Shown: positions 18,338-27,835 of the stretch, in pieces
Layout: every line of letters starts with the position of its first letter
How positions within the stretch are numbered: position 1 is the first letter of the stretch
Origin: Sphingomonas jaspsi DSM 18422
GTDB taxonomy: Bacteria > Pseudomonadota > Alphaproteobacteria > Sphingomonadales > Sphingomonadaceae
NCBI RefSeq assembly: GCF_000585415.1
Contig: NZ_KK073876.1
Span: 1,795,810-1,859,809 of the forward strand
DNA: 64,000 nucleotides
Reading direction: 5' to 3'
The notes under the pieces: generated by a model
What the model was told of the DNA's origin: nothing
Seen by the model: only the letters and a program-made list of their open reading frames with translations
Databases searched by the model: none
Position numbers and translations under genes: made by a program

Positions 18338-21300
18338 GCGACCTGTTCACCCGTATCCTGTCGGCCAAGGAGCCGCTGACCCTGTCGCGGGTGCCGGCGG
18401 GCTTCCTGCCGTGGCTGTCGGCCGACTTGGCGCGCGCCGTCCATGGCAACAGCAAGGGTGGGCGCGCGGTGATCATTGCCGCCGACGAGGCCGCGATGCG
18501 CTCGCTCGCCGATACGGTGCCGGTGTTCGCGCCGGAAGTGGAAGTGCTGAGCTTCCCGGCATGGGACTGCCTGCCCTACGACCGCGCATCCCCGGCATTG
18601 CGCGTCATGGCAGAGCGACTGGCGACGCTGGAGAAGCTACAGGCGCCCCGCAAAGGTCCGCAGCTGCTGATTACTACCGCCAATGCCGTCACCCAGCGCA
18701 TTTTGACGCCGTTCCGCATCCGCCAGCTGACGCGGCGGCTGGCCGAGGGCGAGCGGATCGAGCGCGACCAACTGGTCGATCTGCTTGTCGCCAATGGCTA
18801 CCAGCGGACTGACGCGGTGCACGACGCGGGCGAATTTGCGGTGCGCGGGTCGATCGTCGACCTGTTCCCCGCGGGCGAGGAGCAGGCGATCCGCCTCGAC
18901 TTCTTTGGCGACGAGGTGGAGACGATGCGCCGCTTCGACCCCGCCGACCAGCGGACGGTGGGGCAAGCGGGTTCGTTCACGCTGATGCCCGCATCGGAGG
19001 CGCTGCTCGACGAGGACACGGTCAAGCGATTCCGCGCCCGCTATCGCGAACAATTTGGTGCCAACGCAACCGGCGATCCGCTCTACCAGGCGGTGAGCGA
19101 CGGCCGGCGGCTGGCGGGGATGGAACATTGGCTGCCGCTGTTCGAAGAGAAGTTGTCGACGATCTTCGACAATTTGGGCGCCGACGACGTCATCCTGCGC
19201 GATTCCAACGCCGACCAGGCGCTGGAGGCACGGGCCGAGGCGATCGAGGATTATTTCGGCAATCGCGAGAAGGCGATGGTCGCCGAGCCGGGCAGCTATC
19301 GTCCGCTGGCGCCGTCCGCGCTTTACCTGTCGAAAAAGGAATGGCGGGAAGCCGTCGCGGCGCGGCCGATCCATTTCGCCAGCCATCATCCGGAGCCCGA
19401 AGCCGATCGCGTCATCGACCTCGGCGTCGACGGCCCGCGCGACTTCGCGCCAGAGCGGGCGCAGCAGGCCAATGTCTACGAGGCGGTCGTCAAACACGTC
19501 GCCAAGCTACGGAAGGACAAACGGAAAGTAATCTTGGCGAGCTACAGCGCAGGCGCCCGTGAACGCCTTGCCGGCTTGCTCGAAGACCATGAGCTGAAGT
19601 CGCTCAGCCAAGTGCGGACGTGGCAGGAAGCGCTGGGGTCGAAGAGCGAGGCGACGCTGATCGTCCTGCCGCTCGACCATGGGTTCACCGCGCCGGACGT
19701 CGCCGTGCTGACCGAACAGGACATGCTCGGCGACCGGCTGGTGCGCCGTAAGAAGCGCCGCAAGAGCGCCGACGCCTTCCTTGCCGAACTGGCGACGCTG
19801 ACGCCCGGCGACCTCGTCGTCCACGCCGACCATGGCATTGGCCGCTATATCCGTCTGACATCGGTTGCGGTGGGCAAGGCGCCGCACGATTGCGTCCAGC
19901 TCGAATATGCCGGCGGCGACAAGCTTTACGTTCCAGTCGAAAACATCGAGGTGCTAAGCCGCTACGGCTCGTCCGACAGCGAGCGGGGGACCCTCGACCG
20001 CCTCGGCGGCGAGGCGTGGCAGCGGCGCAAGGCGCGGATGAAGGAGCGCATCCGCGAAATTGCGGGCGAGCTGATCAAGACCGCCGCCATCCGCGCCACC
20101 CGCCAGGGCCAGGTAGCGGAGCCCGACAGCGCCTTTCCCGCCTTCGTCGACCGCTTCCCCTACGAAGAAACGGACGACCAGGACCGGGCGATCGGCGAAG
20201 TGCTCGAGGATCTGGGCGCGGGCAAGCCGATGGACCGGCTGGTGTGCGGCGACGTCGGCTTCGGCAAGACCGAAGTGGCGTTGCGCGCCGCCTTCGTCGC
20301 GGCGATGGCCGGCATGCAAGTGGCGGTGATCGCACCGACCACCCTCCTCGCCCGCCAGCACTTCACCAACTTCACCGAGCGCTTCAAGGGCTTCCCGATC
20401 GAGGTCGGGCGCCTGTCTCGGCTGGTAACGACGAGCGAGGCCAAGGCGACCAAGGAAGGCATGGAAAAAGGCACCGTCGACATCGTTATCGGCACCCATG
20501 CGCTGCTGTCGAAGTCGGTCAAATTCAAGAAGCTGGGCCTCGTCATTGTCGATGAAGAGCAGCATTTCGGCGTGACCCATAAGGAACGACTGAAGACGCT
20601 GAAGGAGGACGTCCACGTCCTCACCCTGACGGCGACGCCGATCCCGCGCACGCTGCAGATGGCGATGTCGGGGCTGCGCGAGTTGTCGGTGATCCAGACA
20701 CCGCCGGTCGATCGGCTTGCTGTCCGAACCTATGTCGCGCCGTGGGACCCGGTCGTGGTGCGCGAGGCGCTGCTGCGCGAACATTATCGTGGTGGGCAGA
20801 GCTTCTTCGTCGCCCCGCGCATCGCCGACTTGGGCGAACTCGAGGATTTCCTGCGCGAGGAAGTGCCCGAGGTGAAGTTCATCACCGCGCACGGCCAGAT
20901 GGCGCCGAGCGAGGTCGAAGAGCGGATGAGCGCCTTTTACGACAAGAAATATGACGTGCTGCTGTCGACCACCATCGTCGAAAGCGGGCTCGACATTCCT
21001 AGCGCCAACACGCTGATCGTCCATCGTGCCGACCGCTTCGGTCTCGCCCAGCTTTACCAGCTTCGCGGCCGCGTCGGGAGGTCGAAGACCCGCGCATACG
21101 CCTATCTGACGACGCCGCCTGACCGCTCGCTGACCGAAACCGCCGACAAGCGGCTGCAGGTATTGGCCAATCTCGACAGCCTCGGCGCGGGATTCCAGCT
21201 TGCCAGCCACGACCTCGACATTCGCGGCGCCGGCAACCTGCTTGGCGACGAGCAATCGGGGCATATCAAGGAGGTCGGGTTCGAGCTCTACCAGTCGATG

Positions 21301-21840
21301 CTGGAAGAGGCGATCCTGGAGGTGAAGTCGGGCAAATCGGAAATAGACCGCGCCGAAGGCTTCAGCCCGCAGATCAACGTCGAGGCGGCGATCCTCATTT
21401 CCGAAGATTATGTCCCCGACCTCGACCTGCGCATGGGTCTGTACCGCCGCCTCGGCGAACTGGACGACCGGCAGGGTGTGGAAGCCTTCGCCGCGGAATT
21501 GATCGACCGCTTCGGTCCGTTGCCACAGGAAACCAAAAACCTGCTGCATATCGTTGAAACGAAGATCAATTGTAAGAAGGCCTGCATCGCCAAGCTGGAC
21601 GTCGGTGCCAAGGGTGCCGTGGTCACCTTCGCCGAAAAGGGCTTCCCCGATCTGAAGGCGCTATTCGGCTATGTCGACCGGCTGAAGGGTGCGGCAAAGC
21701 TGCGCCCCGACAGCAAGCTGGTGATCAGCCGCGACTGGCCCAGCGGCGAAGCGCGGCTCAACGGCGCGTTGCAGATTTCGCGGGGGCTGATGCGGACGCT
21801 GGCGGCCGCCGACGCGAAGAAGGAAGTCGAACCGGCCTAG
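18334..21840 (+). CDS. mfd: transcription-repair coupling factor
   Basis: Mfd removes RNA polymerase stalled at DNA lesions and recruits UvrA. The 1168-residue protein has all modules. A UvrB-like N-terminal region includes FLPWLSADLARA, and GDLVVHADHGIGRY marks the polymerase-interacting domain near residue 490. RecG-like helicase motifs follow: GDVGFGKTEVALRAAF around 640, DEEQHFG around 740, TATPIPRTL, and STTIVESGLDIPSAN. A C-terminal regulatory domain ends the protein. The length is normal. It begins in a four-base overlap with sdhE. Its TAG lies in the palindrome CTAG at 21837-21840, which also supplies the stop of the convergent EAL gene. Confidence 0.98.
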   Translation: MSDLFTRILSAKEPLTLSRVPAGFLPWLSADLARAVHGNSKGGRAVIIAADEAAMRSLADTVPVFAPEVEVLSFPAWDCLPYDRASPALRVMAERLATLEKLQAPRKGPQLLITTANAVTQRILTPFRIRQLTRRLAEGERIERDQLVDLLVANGYQRTDAVHDAGEFAVRGSIVDLFPAGEEQAIRLDFFGDEVETMRRFDPADQRTVGQAGSFTLMPASEALLDEDTVKRFRARYREQFGANATGDPLYQAVSDGRRLAGMEHWLPLFEEKLSTIFDNLGADDVILRDSNADQALEARAEAIEDYFGNREKAMVAEPGSYRPLAPSALYLSKKEWREAVAARPIHFASHHPEPEADRVIDLGVDGPRDFAPERAQQANVYEAVVKHVAKLRKDKRKVILASYSAGARERLAGLLEDHELKSLSQVRTWQEALGSKSEATLIVLPLDHGFTAPDVAVLTEQDMLGDRLVRRKKRRKSADAFLAELATLTPGDLVVHADHGIGRYIRLTSVAVGKAPHDCVQLEYAGGDKLYVPVENIEVLSRYGSSDSERGTLDRLGGEAWQRRKARMKERIREIAGELIKTAAIRATRQGQVAEPDSAFPAFVDRFPYEETDDQDRAIGEVLEDLGAGKPMDRLVCGDVGFGKTEVALRAAFVAAMAGMQVAVIAPTTLLARQHFTNFTERFKGFPIEVGRLSRLVTTSEAKATKEGMEKGTVDIVIGTHALLSKSVKFKKLGLVIVDEEQHFGVTHKERLKTLKEDVHVLTLTATPIPRTLQMAMSGLRELSVIQTPPVDRLAVRTYVAPWDPVVVREALLREHYRGGQSFFVAPRIADLGELEDFLREEVPEVKFITAHGQMAPSEVEERMSAFYDKKYDVLLSTTIVESGLDIPSANTLIVHRADRFGLAQLYQLRGRVGRSKTRAYAYLTTPPDRSLTETADKRLQVLANLDSLGAGFQLASHDLDIRGAGNLLGDEQSGHIKEVGFELYQSMLEEAILEVKSGKSEIDRAEGFSPQINVEAAILISEDYVPDLDLRMGLYRRLGELDDRQGVEAFAAELIDRFGPLPQETKNLLHIVETKINCKKACIAKLDVGAKGAVVTFAEKGFPDLKALFGYVDRLKGAAKLRPDSKLVISRDWPSGEARLNGALQISRGLMRTLAAADAKKEVEPA

Positions 21841-22610
21841 GCGGCCTGCGGCAGGTGCGCCGCGACGAAGCGGGCCAGTTCGACCTCGCCCAACGCCTTG
21901 GACCCAAGGAAGCCTTGGTAGGCGTCGCAGCCCCATTGGCGGAGCAGGACAAGCTGATCGGGGCTTTCGACGCCTTCGACGACGACCTTCAGGCCCAATT
22001 CCTGTGCTAGGCGGATCATCGCCTTGACGATGATGCGGTCGCGGCTGCCGCCGATCAAATGGGCGATCATCGCGCGATCGATCTTGATCGCGTCGAGCGG
22101 AAGCGAGGCGAGATAGGCAAGGCTGGAATAGCCGGTGCCGAAGTCGTCGATCGCGATCCGCACCCCGGCTGCGCGCAGTTGGGAAAGGCGGGCCGCGACA
22201 GCGGGCTGATCGCCGACCAGGCTGGTTTCCACGATTTCCGCCGTGATGCGCTGCGGCGCGATGCCGGCGTCACGCATTTCCGCCAATAGCCAGCGGTCGA
22301 ACCCCACCCGCTCCAGATCCTGGGGCAACAGGTTGATTGACAGGGGTAACCGCGCGAGGTCGCCGGTCCAGCGCGCCGCGACGCCAAGCGCCTTGCGTTG
22401 CAAGGTGCGCGACAATCGTTCGGAGAGGCCCGCGGCCTCCGCACGTGCGAACAGCTGTTCGGCACAATCCGCGCCCGACCAGCGTGCCAGCGCCTCGACC
22501 CCGGTTACGACGCCGCTGGCGATGTCGATCTGGGGCTGGAAACGCAGCTGGATTTCGTCGCGCTGGATGGTGCGTTCGAGCGCGCGATCCCTGACGGGTG
22601 TCGCGGGCAT
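21837..22610 (-). CDS. EAL-domain cyclic-di-GMP phosphodiesterase
   Basis: The 257-residue protein is a stand-alone EAL domain with no sensor or membrane part. All signature elements of active enzymes are present: EAL itself at 39-41, a metal-site Asn in SINLLP, Glu in EIVETS, the Asp pair in IDDFGTGYSSL, Lys in IKIDR, VVVEGVES, and YQGF near the end. It should hydrolyse c-di-GMP to pGpG in the cytoplasm. ATG 22610 is chosen because the domain starts soon after; 20 further in-frame codons upstream look non-coding. It is divergent from nadK with 151 bases between, which must hold both promoters. It is convergent with mfd and shares its stop region. Confidence 0.9.
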   Translation of the reverse strand: MPATPVRDRALERTIQRDEIQLRFQPQIDIASGVVTGVEALARWSGADCAEQLFARAEAAGLSERLSRTLQRKALGVAARWTGDLARLPLSINLLPQDLERVGFDRWLLAEMRDAGIAPQRITAEIVETSLVGDQPAVAARLSQLRAAGVRIAIDDFGTGYSSLAYLASLPLDAIKIDRAMIAHLIGGSRDRIIVKAMIRLAQELGLKVVVEGVESPDQLVLLRQWGCDAYQGFLGSKALGEVELARFVAAHLPQAA

Positions 22611-22761
22611 CTGGATCCCCCGATCCGATGCCCGCTTGCCCCCGTGTACAGTGCGAAGCCACTCTCGCATGGCCCGGGCTTAGGCTTGGCCATCCCGATC
22701 ACCAATCCGACACTTGTGGCTGTGCCGGATCGGGACAGTAGCGTTTGCGGCTGGAGCCATT

Positions 22762-23589
22762 ATGTTGGGGAGCGTGAATATCGCCGGACAATCGCCTGTC
22801 CCCGCCGAGCGGGACCTTGGCCAACGCGGCATCGCGCTGGTTGCGTCGGGCACCGAGGCGGCCCTGGCCGCAGAGGCGCTGCTGCGCCGCCGCTACCGCT
22901 GGGCCGACGAAGCGGATGCGGAAGTACTGGTCGCGCTGGGCGGCGACGGCTTCATGCTGCAAACACTACACGCAATGCTGGAAGACGGGGACGCACGGCC
23001 CGTATTCGGCATGAACCGGGGCACGGTCGGTTTCCTGATGAACGAATGGCGACTTGATCGGCTCGCCGAGCGGATCGAGGGCGCGAAACATATCAAGGTC
23101 GCGCCATTGCAGATGGAAGCGACCACGATCCGTGGCGAGACCTGGACCCATCCGGCGATCAACGAGGTGTCGCTGCTGCGCGAAGCCCGTCAGACGGCCA
23201 AGATCGAAATAAGCGTGGATGGCCGCGTCGTTATGCCTGAGTTAGTCGCAGACGGAGTACTGGTGGCGACTCCAGCAGGTTCGACCGCTTACAACTTGTC
23301 TGCCCATGGCCCGATTCTGCCGCTTGCGGCCAAGATGCTGGCTTTGACCCCGATCAGTCCGTTCCGACCGCGCCGCTGGTCCGGCGCAATCCTGCCGGAC
23401 GACGTTGCCGTCAATTTTCGCATCCTTGAAGCCGAAAAGCGGCCCGTTGCGGCCGTTGCCGACCAGTTTGAGGTGCGCGACGTCACTGAGGTCGCGGTCA
23501 CGCTTGATAAGTCGCGTTCGCTGACCTTGCTGTTCGACCCGGAGCATGCGCTCGACGAGCGCATCGCGATGGAGCAATTTGCGACATAA
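22762..23589 (+). CDS. nadK: NAD kinase
   Basis: NadK phosphorylates NAD to NADP and is the only such route in most bacteria. The protein has about 275 residues and carries the GGDG motif ([11 protein letters not shown]), [14 protein letters not shown], the NE motif in INEVSLLRE, and the [17 protein letters not shown] loop. These mark the ATP-NAD kinase family. The start is uncertain: ATG 22762 has GGAG five bases upstream, while GTG 22774 would give a slightly shorter protein closer to family size. Open frame continues back to 22714. The gene is monocistronic here, with tRNA-Asn 61 bases further on. Confidence 0.95.
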   Translation: MLGSVNIAGQSPVPAERDLGQRGIALVASGTEAALAAEALLRRRYRWADEADAEVLVALGGDGFMLQTLHAMLEDGDARPVFGMNRGTVGFLMNEWRLDRLAERIEGAKHIKVAPLQMEATTIRGETWTHPAINEVSLLREARQTAKIEISVDGRVVMPELVADGVLVATPAGSTAYNLSAHGPILPLAAKMLALTPISPFRPRRWSGAILPDDVAVNFRILEAEKRPVAAVADQFEVRDVTEVAVTLDKSRSLTLLFDPEHALDERIAMEQFAT

Positions 23590-23594
23590 GGGTG

Positions 23595-23622
23595 TTGCAA
23601 CGTCCGACGGACGCGTTATAGG
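23595..23622 (+). promoter_or_regulatory. likely tRNA-Asn promoter
   Basis: TTGCAA (23595-23600) and TATAGG (23617-23622) are separated by 16 bases and lie about 30 bases before the tRNA. They resemble a sigma-70 promoter. The prediction is by eye. Confidence 0.5.
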
Positions 23623-23650
23623 CGGCCTCGCTCCGGGAAACCGGAGCCGC

Positions 23651-23725
23651 TCCCCGATAGCTCAGCGGTAGAGCTCTCGACTGTTAATCGAGCGGCCGTT
23701 GGTTCGAATCCAACTCGGGGAGCCA
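23651..23725 (+). tRNA. tRNA-Asn (anticodon GTT)
   Basis: The 75-base cloverleaf is complete. The acceptor TCCCCGA (23651-23657) pairs with TCGGGGA (23715-23721). The D-arm contains AGCTCAGCGGTAGAGCT. The anticodon stem CTCGA/TCGAG holds GTT at 23683-23685, and the T-arm has TTCGAAT. The terminal CCA is encoded. No integrase or attachment duplication is seen beside it. Confidence 0.98.
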
Positions 23726-23752
23726 TTTTTCCTTCATCGGGAAATCGAGAAC

Positions 23753-23778
23753 GGCAGGTCGCCTGACCTGCCTTTTTT
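23753..23778 (+). terminator. rho-independent terminator after tRNA-Asn
   Basis: A perfect 8-bp stem GGCAGGTC/GACCTGCC (23753-23760 with 23765-23772), a four-base loop and six Ts form a textbook terminator. It lies nine bases before the stop of the convergent SDR gene and may also reduce read-through from that side. Confidence 0.92.
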
Positions 23779-23786
23779 CGTTGCGC

Positions 23787-24665
23787 TTATCGCGCCCAGC
23801 CCTCGCGACCGCCGAGGAAACGGCCGATGACGTCTTCTCGCTGCGCCTTGCCGTCGGGGTCGGCTGCGGTCTTGAACCGGCACAGGCCATCGCCCCAGTC
23901 GGACGTCCGCATGCGTACGGGCGGGTCGTCCATCGCCATGCATCTCAGGACTGCGTCAGCGACCTGGTCGGCGGTTTGGTAGACCCCTTCGCGCTCGGTG
24001 TCGCCGGATGCCGCCCTTTGTCGCGCCGATCCCAGATAACGTTGCAGTAGCGGGCCATAGGTTGGATCATCCATCCGCCCGCTCGCTTCGAAATCGGCGA
24101 TCACCGACTTGGCGAAGTCGCTGATGATTCCGCCCGGTTCGACGACCGTGAAAGCGATGTTGAAGGCCGGGCCGACATAGCTTGCCAGCGCCTCGGTATA
24201 GCCTTCGATCGCGAATTTGGCCGCGCAGTAGATTTCGTTGAAGGGCTGACCGACCAGCCCGCCGACCGAACCGATGTTGACGATATGGCCCCGACCCTGC
24301 TCGCGCATCCCCGACAGGACCGCGCGAGTGCAGCGGATGACGCCCATGACATTGGTTTCGAAGATGCGCCGGGCATCCTCGTCGCTGGCCCATTCGGTAG
24401 TGCGAACCGAGCCGAAGCCGGCGTTGTTGACGAGGACGTCGATCCGCCCCGCCTCGGCCACGGCGGCTTCCACCGACTGCCGGTCGCTGACATCTAGCGG
24501 CAGCACCTCCAGCTCGACTCCCGCCCTCGTCGCCGCATCGTCGAGCGCACCGCGCTTGCCGAGATCGCGCATGGTGGCGACGACGCGATAGCCTGCCTGC
24601 GCCGCCTTCACCGCAAGGCTGAGGCCCAGCCCCGACGAACATCCTGTGATCAACACGGTCTTCAT
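23787..24665 (-). CDS. short-chain dehydrogenase/reductase
   Basis: The 292-residue classical SDR has the NAD(P)-binding TGCSSGLG at 8-15, NNAG around residue 80, Ser in the NIGSVGG segment, and the active-site YCAAK. A C-terminal extension of about 60 residues (after GVYQTADQVADAVLRCM) shapes a substrate pocket that cannot be read. The substrate is unknown. The gene follows putA on the same strand with a 30-base gap, so it is probably co-transcribed with proline catabolism, though a functional link is not shown. It is convergent with tRNA-Asn. Confidence 0.88.
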   Translation of the reverse strand: MKTVLITGCSSGLGLSLAVKAAQAGYRVVATMRDLGKRGALDDAATRAGVELEVLPLDVSDRQSVEAAVAEAGRIDVLVNNAGFGSVRTTEWASDEDARRIFETNVMGVIRCTRAVLSGMREQGRGHIVNIGSVGGLVGQPFNEIYCAAKFAIEGYTEALASYVGPAFNIAFTVVEPGGIISDFAKSVIADFEASGRMDDPTYGPLLQRYLGSARQRAASGDTEREGVYQTADQVADAVLRCMAMDDPPVRMRTSDWGDGLCRFKTAADPDGKAQREDVIGRFLGGREGWAR

Positions 24666-24695
24666 CGCGGCGGCTCCTGTTCCTGTAGTGGTGGC

Positions 24696-27600
24696 TTACC
24701 CCTCGACGGCGGCCATCAGGCTGGCGTTGCCGCCAGCGGCCGTTGTGTCGATACAGGTCACGCGTTCGGTGGCGAAGCGGGCGACATAGTGCGGACCGCC
24801 GGCCTTCGGACCGGTGCCGCTGAGCCCTTCCCCGCCGAACGGCTGGCTTTCGACGACCGCGCCGATCTGGTTGCGGTTGACGTAGAGGTTGCCGGCGCGG
24901 ACGTGCCGCTCGACATAGACGCGCGTGGTGTCGATGCGGCTTTGCAGGCCGCACGTCAGGCCGTAGCCGGTCGAATTGATCGCCTCGATCACCTTGTCGA
25001 GCTGCCCCGACTTCCAGCGGATGACGTGAAGGATCGGGCCGAAATGTTCGCGGTCGAGCTCGTCGAGACTGTTGAGCCTGACCATCGTCGGCGCGACGAA
25101 ATGGCCGCGCCGGGCGCTGTCGGGCAAGGCCAGCTGAGCAATGAGGCGAGACTTCTTGCGGAGCGCCGCGAGATGTTTGTCGAGCGCAGCCTTGGCCTCG
25201 ACATCGATCACCGGCCCGACGTCGGTACGCAAATCGGAGGGATCGCCGACGGTCAGGGCCTGAAGTGCGCCAGCGATCATGTCAAGCATCCCGTCGGCGA
25301 CGTCGTCCTGCACGAACAGGACGCGCAGGGCCGAGCAGCGTTGGCCCGCGCTCTGGAATGAAGAAGCGACGACATCGCGCGTAACCTGTTCAGGCAGCGC
25401 CGAGCTGTCGACGATCATCGCATTCTGGCCGCCGGTTTCGGCGATCAGCGGCACGATCGGGCCATCGCGGTTGGCAAGTGAACGATTGATGGCGCGAGCG
25501 GTCTCGGTCGATCCGGTGAACGCAACGCCAGCGATCAACGGGTGCGCGGTGAGCGCGGCCCCCGCCTTGCCGTCGCCCGGGACCATCTGGACGACATCGG
25601 CCGGAATTCCGGCTTCGTGCATCAATTCGATCGCGCGGGCCCCGATCAGCGGGGTCTGCTCGGCGGGCTTGGCGACAGCGCTGTTTCCGGCGGCCAGCGC
25701 GGCGGCGACGGGGCCGATAAAGATCGCCAGCGGGAAGTTCCACGGGCTGATGCAGGCCCAGACACCACGGCCGTGAAGGCGAAGCTCGTTAAGTTCGCCG
25801 GTTGGACCCGGGAGCGGGAGCGCGGTGGTGAAAAGGCGGCGGGCTTCGCTGGCGTAATAGCGGAGGAAGTCGACCGCCTCGCGCACTTCGAGCACCGCAT
25901 CGACCGGGGTCTTTCCGGCTTCGCGAATGCACAGCGAAAAAAGCTCTTCGCGGTGGGTTTCGAACAGGTCGGCGGCGCGTTCGAGCAACGCGGCACGATC
26001 TTCGCCGCCCAAAAGGTCCCAACTGGCCTGAGCTTTGTGCGCGGCGCGGACAATCCGGTCGACGTCCTTTTCGCTCGCCCAGACAACGTCACCAACCTCG
26101 CGGCCGGTGTCGAATGGCGAGACGATGGTGCAACGATCACCGCTGCCGCCGCCCGTCGGCGCGGCCGACCAGCGCTTCGATTCCAGTCCTTTCAGACGGA
26201 CCATCAGCGGCTCACGAACCAACGGGTCGCTGAGATCGACCCCTGCGCTATTCTTTCGCCCGCCGAAAATGGCGTCGGGCAGCGGGATGATCGGGTTGCG
26301 TTTGGGCTCCAGCGTCGCGAGCTGTGCGACCGGATCGCGGACCAGCTCGTCGACCGGCACGTCATCGTCCGCGATGCGATTAACGAAGCTGCTGTTGGCG
26401 CCATTTTCGAGCAAGCGGCGGACGAGATAGGCGAGTAGTTCCTTGTGGCTGCCGACCGGGGCGTAGATTCGGACCGGGGTCGGGATTTCGCCGATGCCCT
26501 GCTCGAGTTTGGCCAGCTCTTCGTAAAGCCCTTCGCCCATGCCGTGGAGCCGCTGGAATTCAAAGCCGGGCTGTCCTTTACGCGGGCCAGCCATTGCCTT
26601 CACCGCGCCGATCGTGTTGGCGTTGTGGGTGGCGAAAGCAGGGTAGATGCAATCGCTCGCCGCCAGCAACTTCTTTGCGCAGGCGAGGTAGCTGACGTCG
26701 GTCGCAACCTTGCGGGTGAAGACGGGATAGTCGCTGAGCCCCGCGACCTGCGCCATCTTGATCTCGCTGTCCCAATAGGCGCCCTTGACCAGGCGCACCA
26801 TCAGCTTGCGGCGGTGGGTGCGGGCCAGTTCGACGACCCAGTCGACCATTGGCACGGCGCGCTTCGAATAGGCCTGCAGCGCAAGCCCGAAGCCGCCCCA
26901 GCCATTCGCGAACAGGCTGTCGTCGGCGACCAGCGCCTCGATCAGGTCCATCGACAGCTCGAGGCGATCCGCCTCTTCCGCGTCGATGGTGAAGTGGACG
27001 TCGGCCTTGCTGGCCTGCATGGCGAGATCGCGAAGGACCGGCAGGATCGCGGCCTTGGCCTCCTCGGCGTGGCTCCATTCATAGCGCGGATGGAGCGCGC
27101 TGAGCTTGACGGAGATGCCCGGCGCGGCCTTGAAGCCGCCCTTGGCCTTCTTGGCGATGACGCCCAGCGCATCGGCATAAGCCTTGGCATAGCGGGCAGC
27201 GTCGGCATGGGTCTTGGCCGCCTCGCCCAGCATGTCGAAGCTATGGCTCCAGCCCTTCGACTGTTCGGGCGCAGCGCGCTTCAGCGCTTCATCGATGGTG
27301 CGGCCGAAAACGAACTGCTTGCCAAGAATCTTCATCGCCTGGCTGACGGCGGTACGGATCACCGGCTCACCGAGACGACCTACAGCGCGGCCAAGGGCAG
27401 CGCGCCAATTGTCGGTCTTGTCGTTGGCCTCGTCGAGCACCTTGCCGGTGAGGAGCAGCGAAAAGGTCGCGGCATTGACGAAGGTCGATCGGCTTTCACC
27501 CATCTTTTCCGACCAGTCGGGACCGGACAATTTGTCGTGGATCAGATCGTCTGCGGTTTCGGCGTCGGGCACGCGCAGCAGCGCTTCGGCAAGGCACATC

Positions 27601-27815
27601 AGCGCGATGCCCTCGTCGCTGCCGAGGTCATAGGCCTGCAGGAACGCGTCGAGCCCCGCCGCCTTGTGCCCCCGCACCGCCTTTACCAGCGTCCGGGCGA
27701 TCGCGGTTGCTTCCGACTGCTGCCTCGGCTCCAGCTTGGCCTGCTCGATGCGCAGGCGCACAAGGGCATTCTCGTCGGGACGGTAGGCCTGACGAAGCTC
27801 CGAACGGTCGATCAT
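24696..27815 (-). CDS. putA: bifunctional proline dehydrogenase / P5C dehydrogenase
   Basis: PutA oxidises proline to glutamate in two steps. The 1039-residue protein has an N-terminal helical arm and an FAD-dependent proline dehydrogenase barrel (VSVKLSALHPRYEW, about 240-480, with VRLVKGAYWDSEIK). An NAD-dependent aldehyde dehydrogenase half follows, with PWNFPLAIF, AFTGSTETAR and catalytic C827 in SAGQRCSALR. It lacks the N-terminal ribbon-helix-helix DNA-binding domain of trifunctional PutA, so it should not repress its own operon. ATG 27815 (MIDRSELRQAY) is preferred over an upstream in-frame start. It lies 20 bases after secA and before an SDR gene on the same strand. Confidence 0.96.
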   Translation of the reverse strand: MIDRSELRQAYRPDENALVRLRIEQAKLEPRQQSEATAIARTLVKAVRGHKAAGLDAFLQAYDLGSDEGIALMCLAEALLRVPDAETADDLIHDKLSGPDWSEKMGESRSTFVNAATFSLLLTGKVLDEANDKTDNWRAALGRAVGRLGEPVIRTAVSQAMKILGKQFVFGRTIDEALKRAAPEQSKGWSHSFDMLGEAAKTHADAARYAKAYADALGVIAKKAKGGFKAAPGISVKLSALHPRYEWSHAEEAKAAILPVLRDLAMQASKADVHFTIDAEEADRLELSMDLIEALVADDSLFANGWGGFGLALQAYSKRAVPMVDWVVELARTHRRKLMVRLVKGAYWDSEIKMAQVAGLSDYPVFTRKVATDVSYLACAKKLLAASDCIYPAFATHNANTIGAVKAMAGPRKGQPGFEFQRLHGMGEGLYEELAKLEQGIGEIPTPVRIYAPVGSHKELLAYLVRRLLENGANSSFVNRIADDDVPVDELVRDPVAQLATLEPKRNPIIPLPDAIFGGRKNSAGVDLSDPLVREPLMVRLKGLESKRWSAAPTGGGSGDRCTIVSPFDTGREVGDVVWASEKDVDRIVRAAHKAQASWDLLGGEDRAALLERAADLFETHREELFSLCIREAGKTPVDAVLEVREAVDFLRYYASEARRLFTTALPLPGPTGELNELRLHGRGVWACISPWNFPLAIFIGPVAAALAAGNSAVAKPAEQTPLIGARAIELMHEAGIPADVVQMVPGDGKAGAALTAHPLIAGVAFTGSTETARAINRSLANRDGPIVPLIAETGGQNAMIVDSSALPEQVTRDVVASSFQSAGQRCSALRVLFVQDDVADGMLDMIAGALQALTVGDPSDLRTDVGPVIDVEAKAALDKHLAALRKKSRLIAQLALPDSARRGHFVAPTMVRLNSLDELDREHFGPILHVIRWKSGQLDKVIEAINSTGYGLTCGLQSRIDTTRVYVERHVRAGNLYVNRNQIGAVVESQPFGGEGLSGTGPKAGGPHYVARFATERVTCIDTTAAGGNASLMAAVEG

Positions 27816-27835
27816 CGATGGGTCCTTCCGGGCGC

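Noticed and set aside
23590..23790. tRNA-Asn as an integration site of a mobile element
   Set aside because: There is no integrase, no repeated tRNA 3' end and no foreign-looking genes beside it.
24696..27815. PutA as an autoregulatory DNA-binding protein
   Set aside because: No ribbon-helix-helix domain is present at the N-terminus, so only the two enzyme activities are supported.
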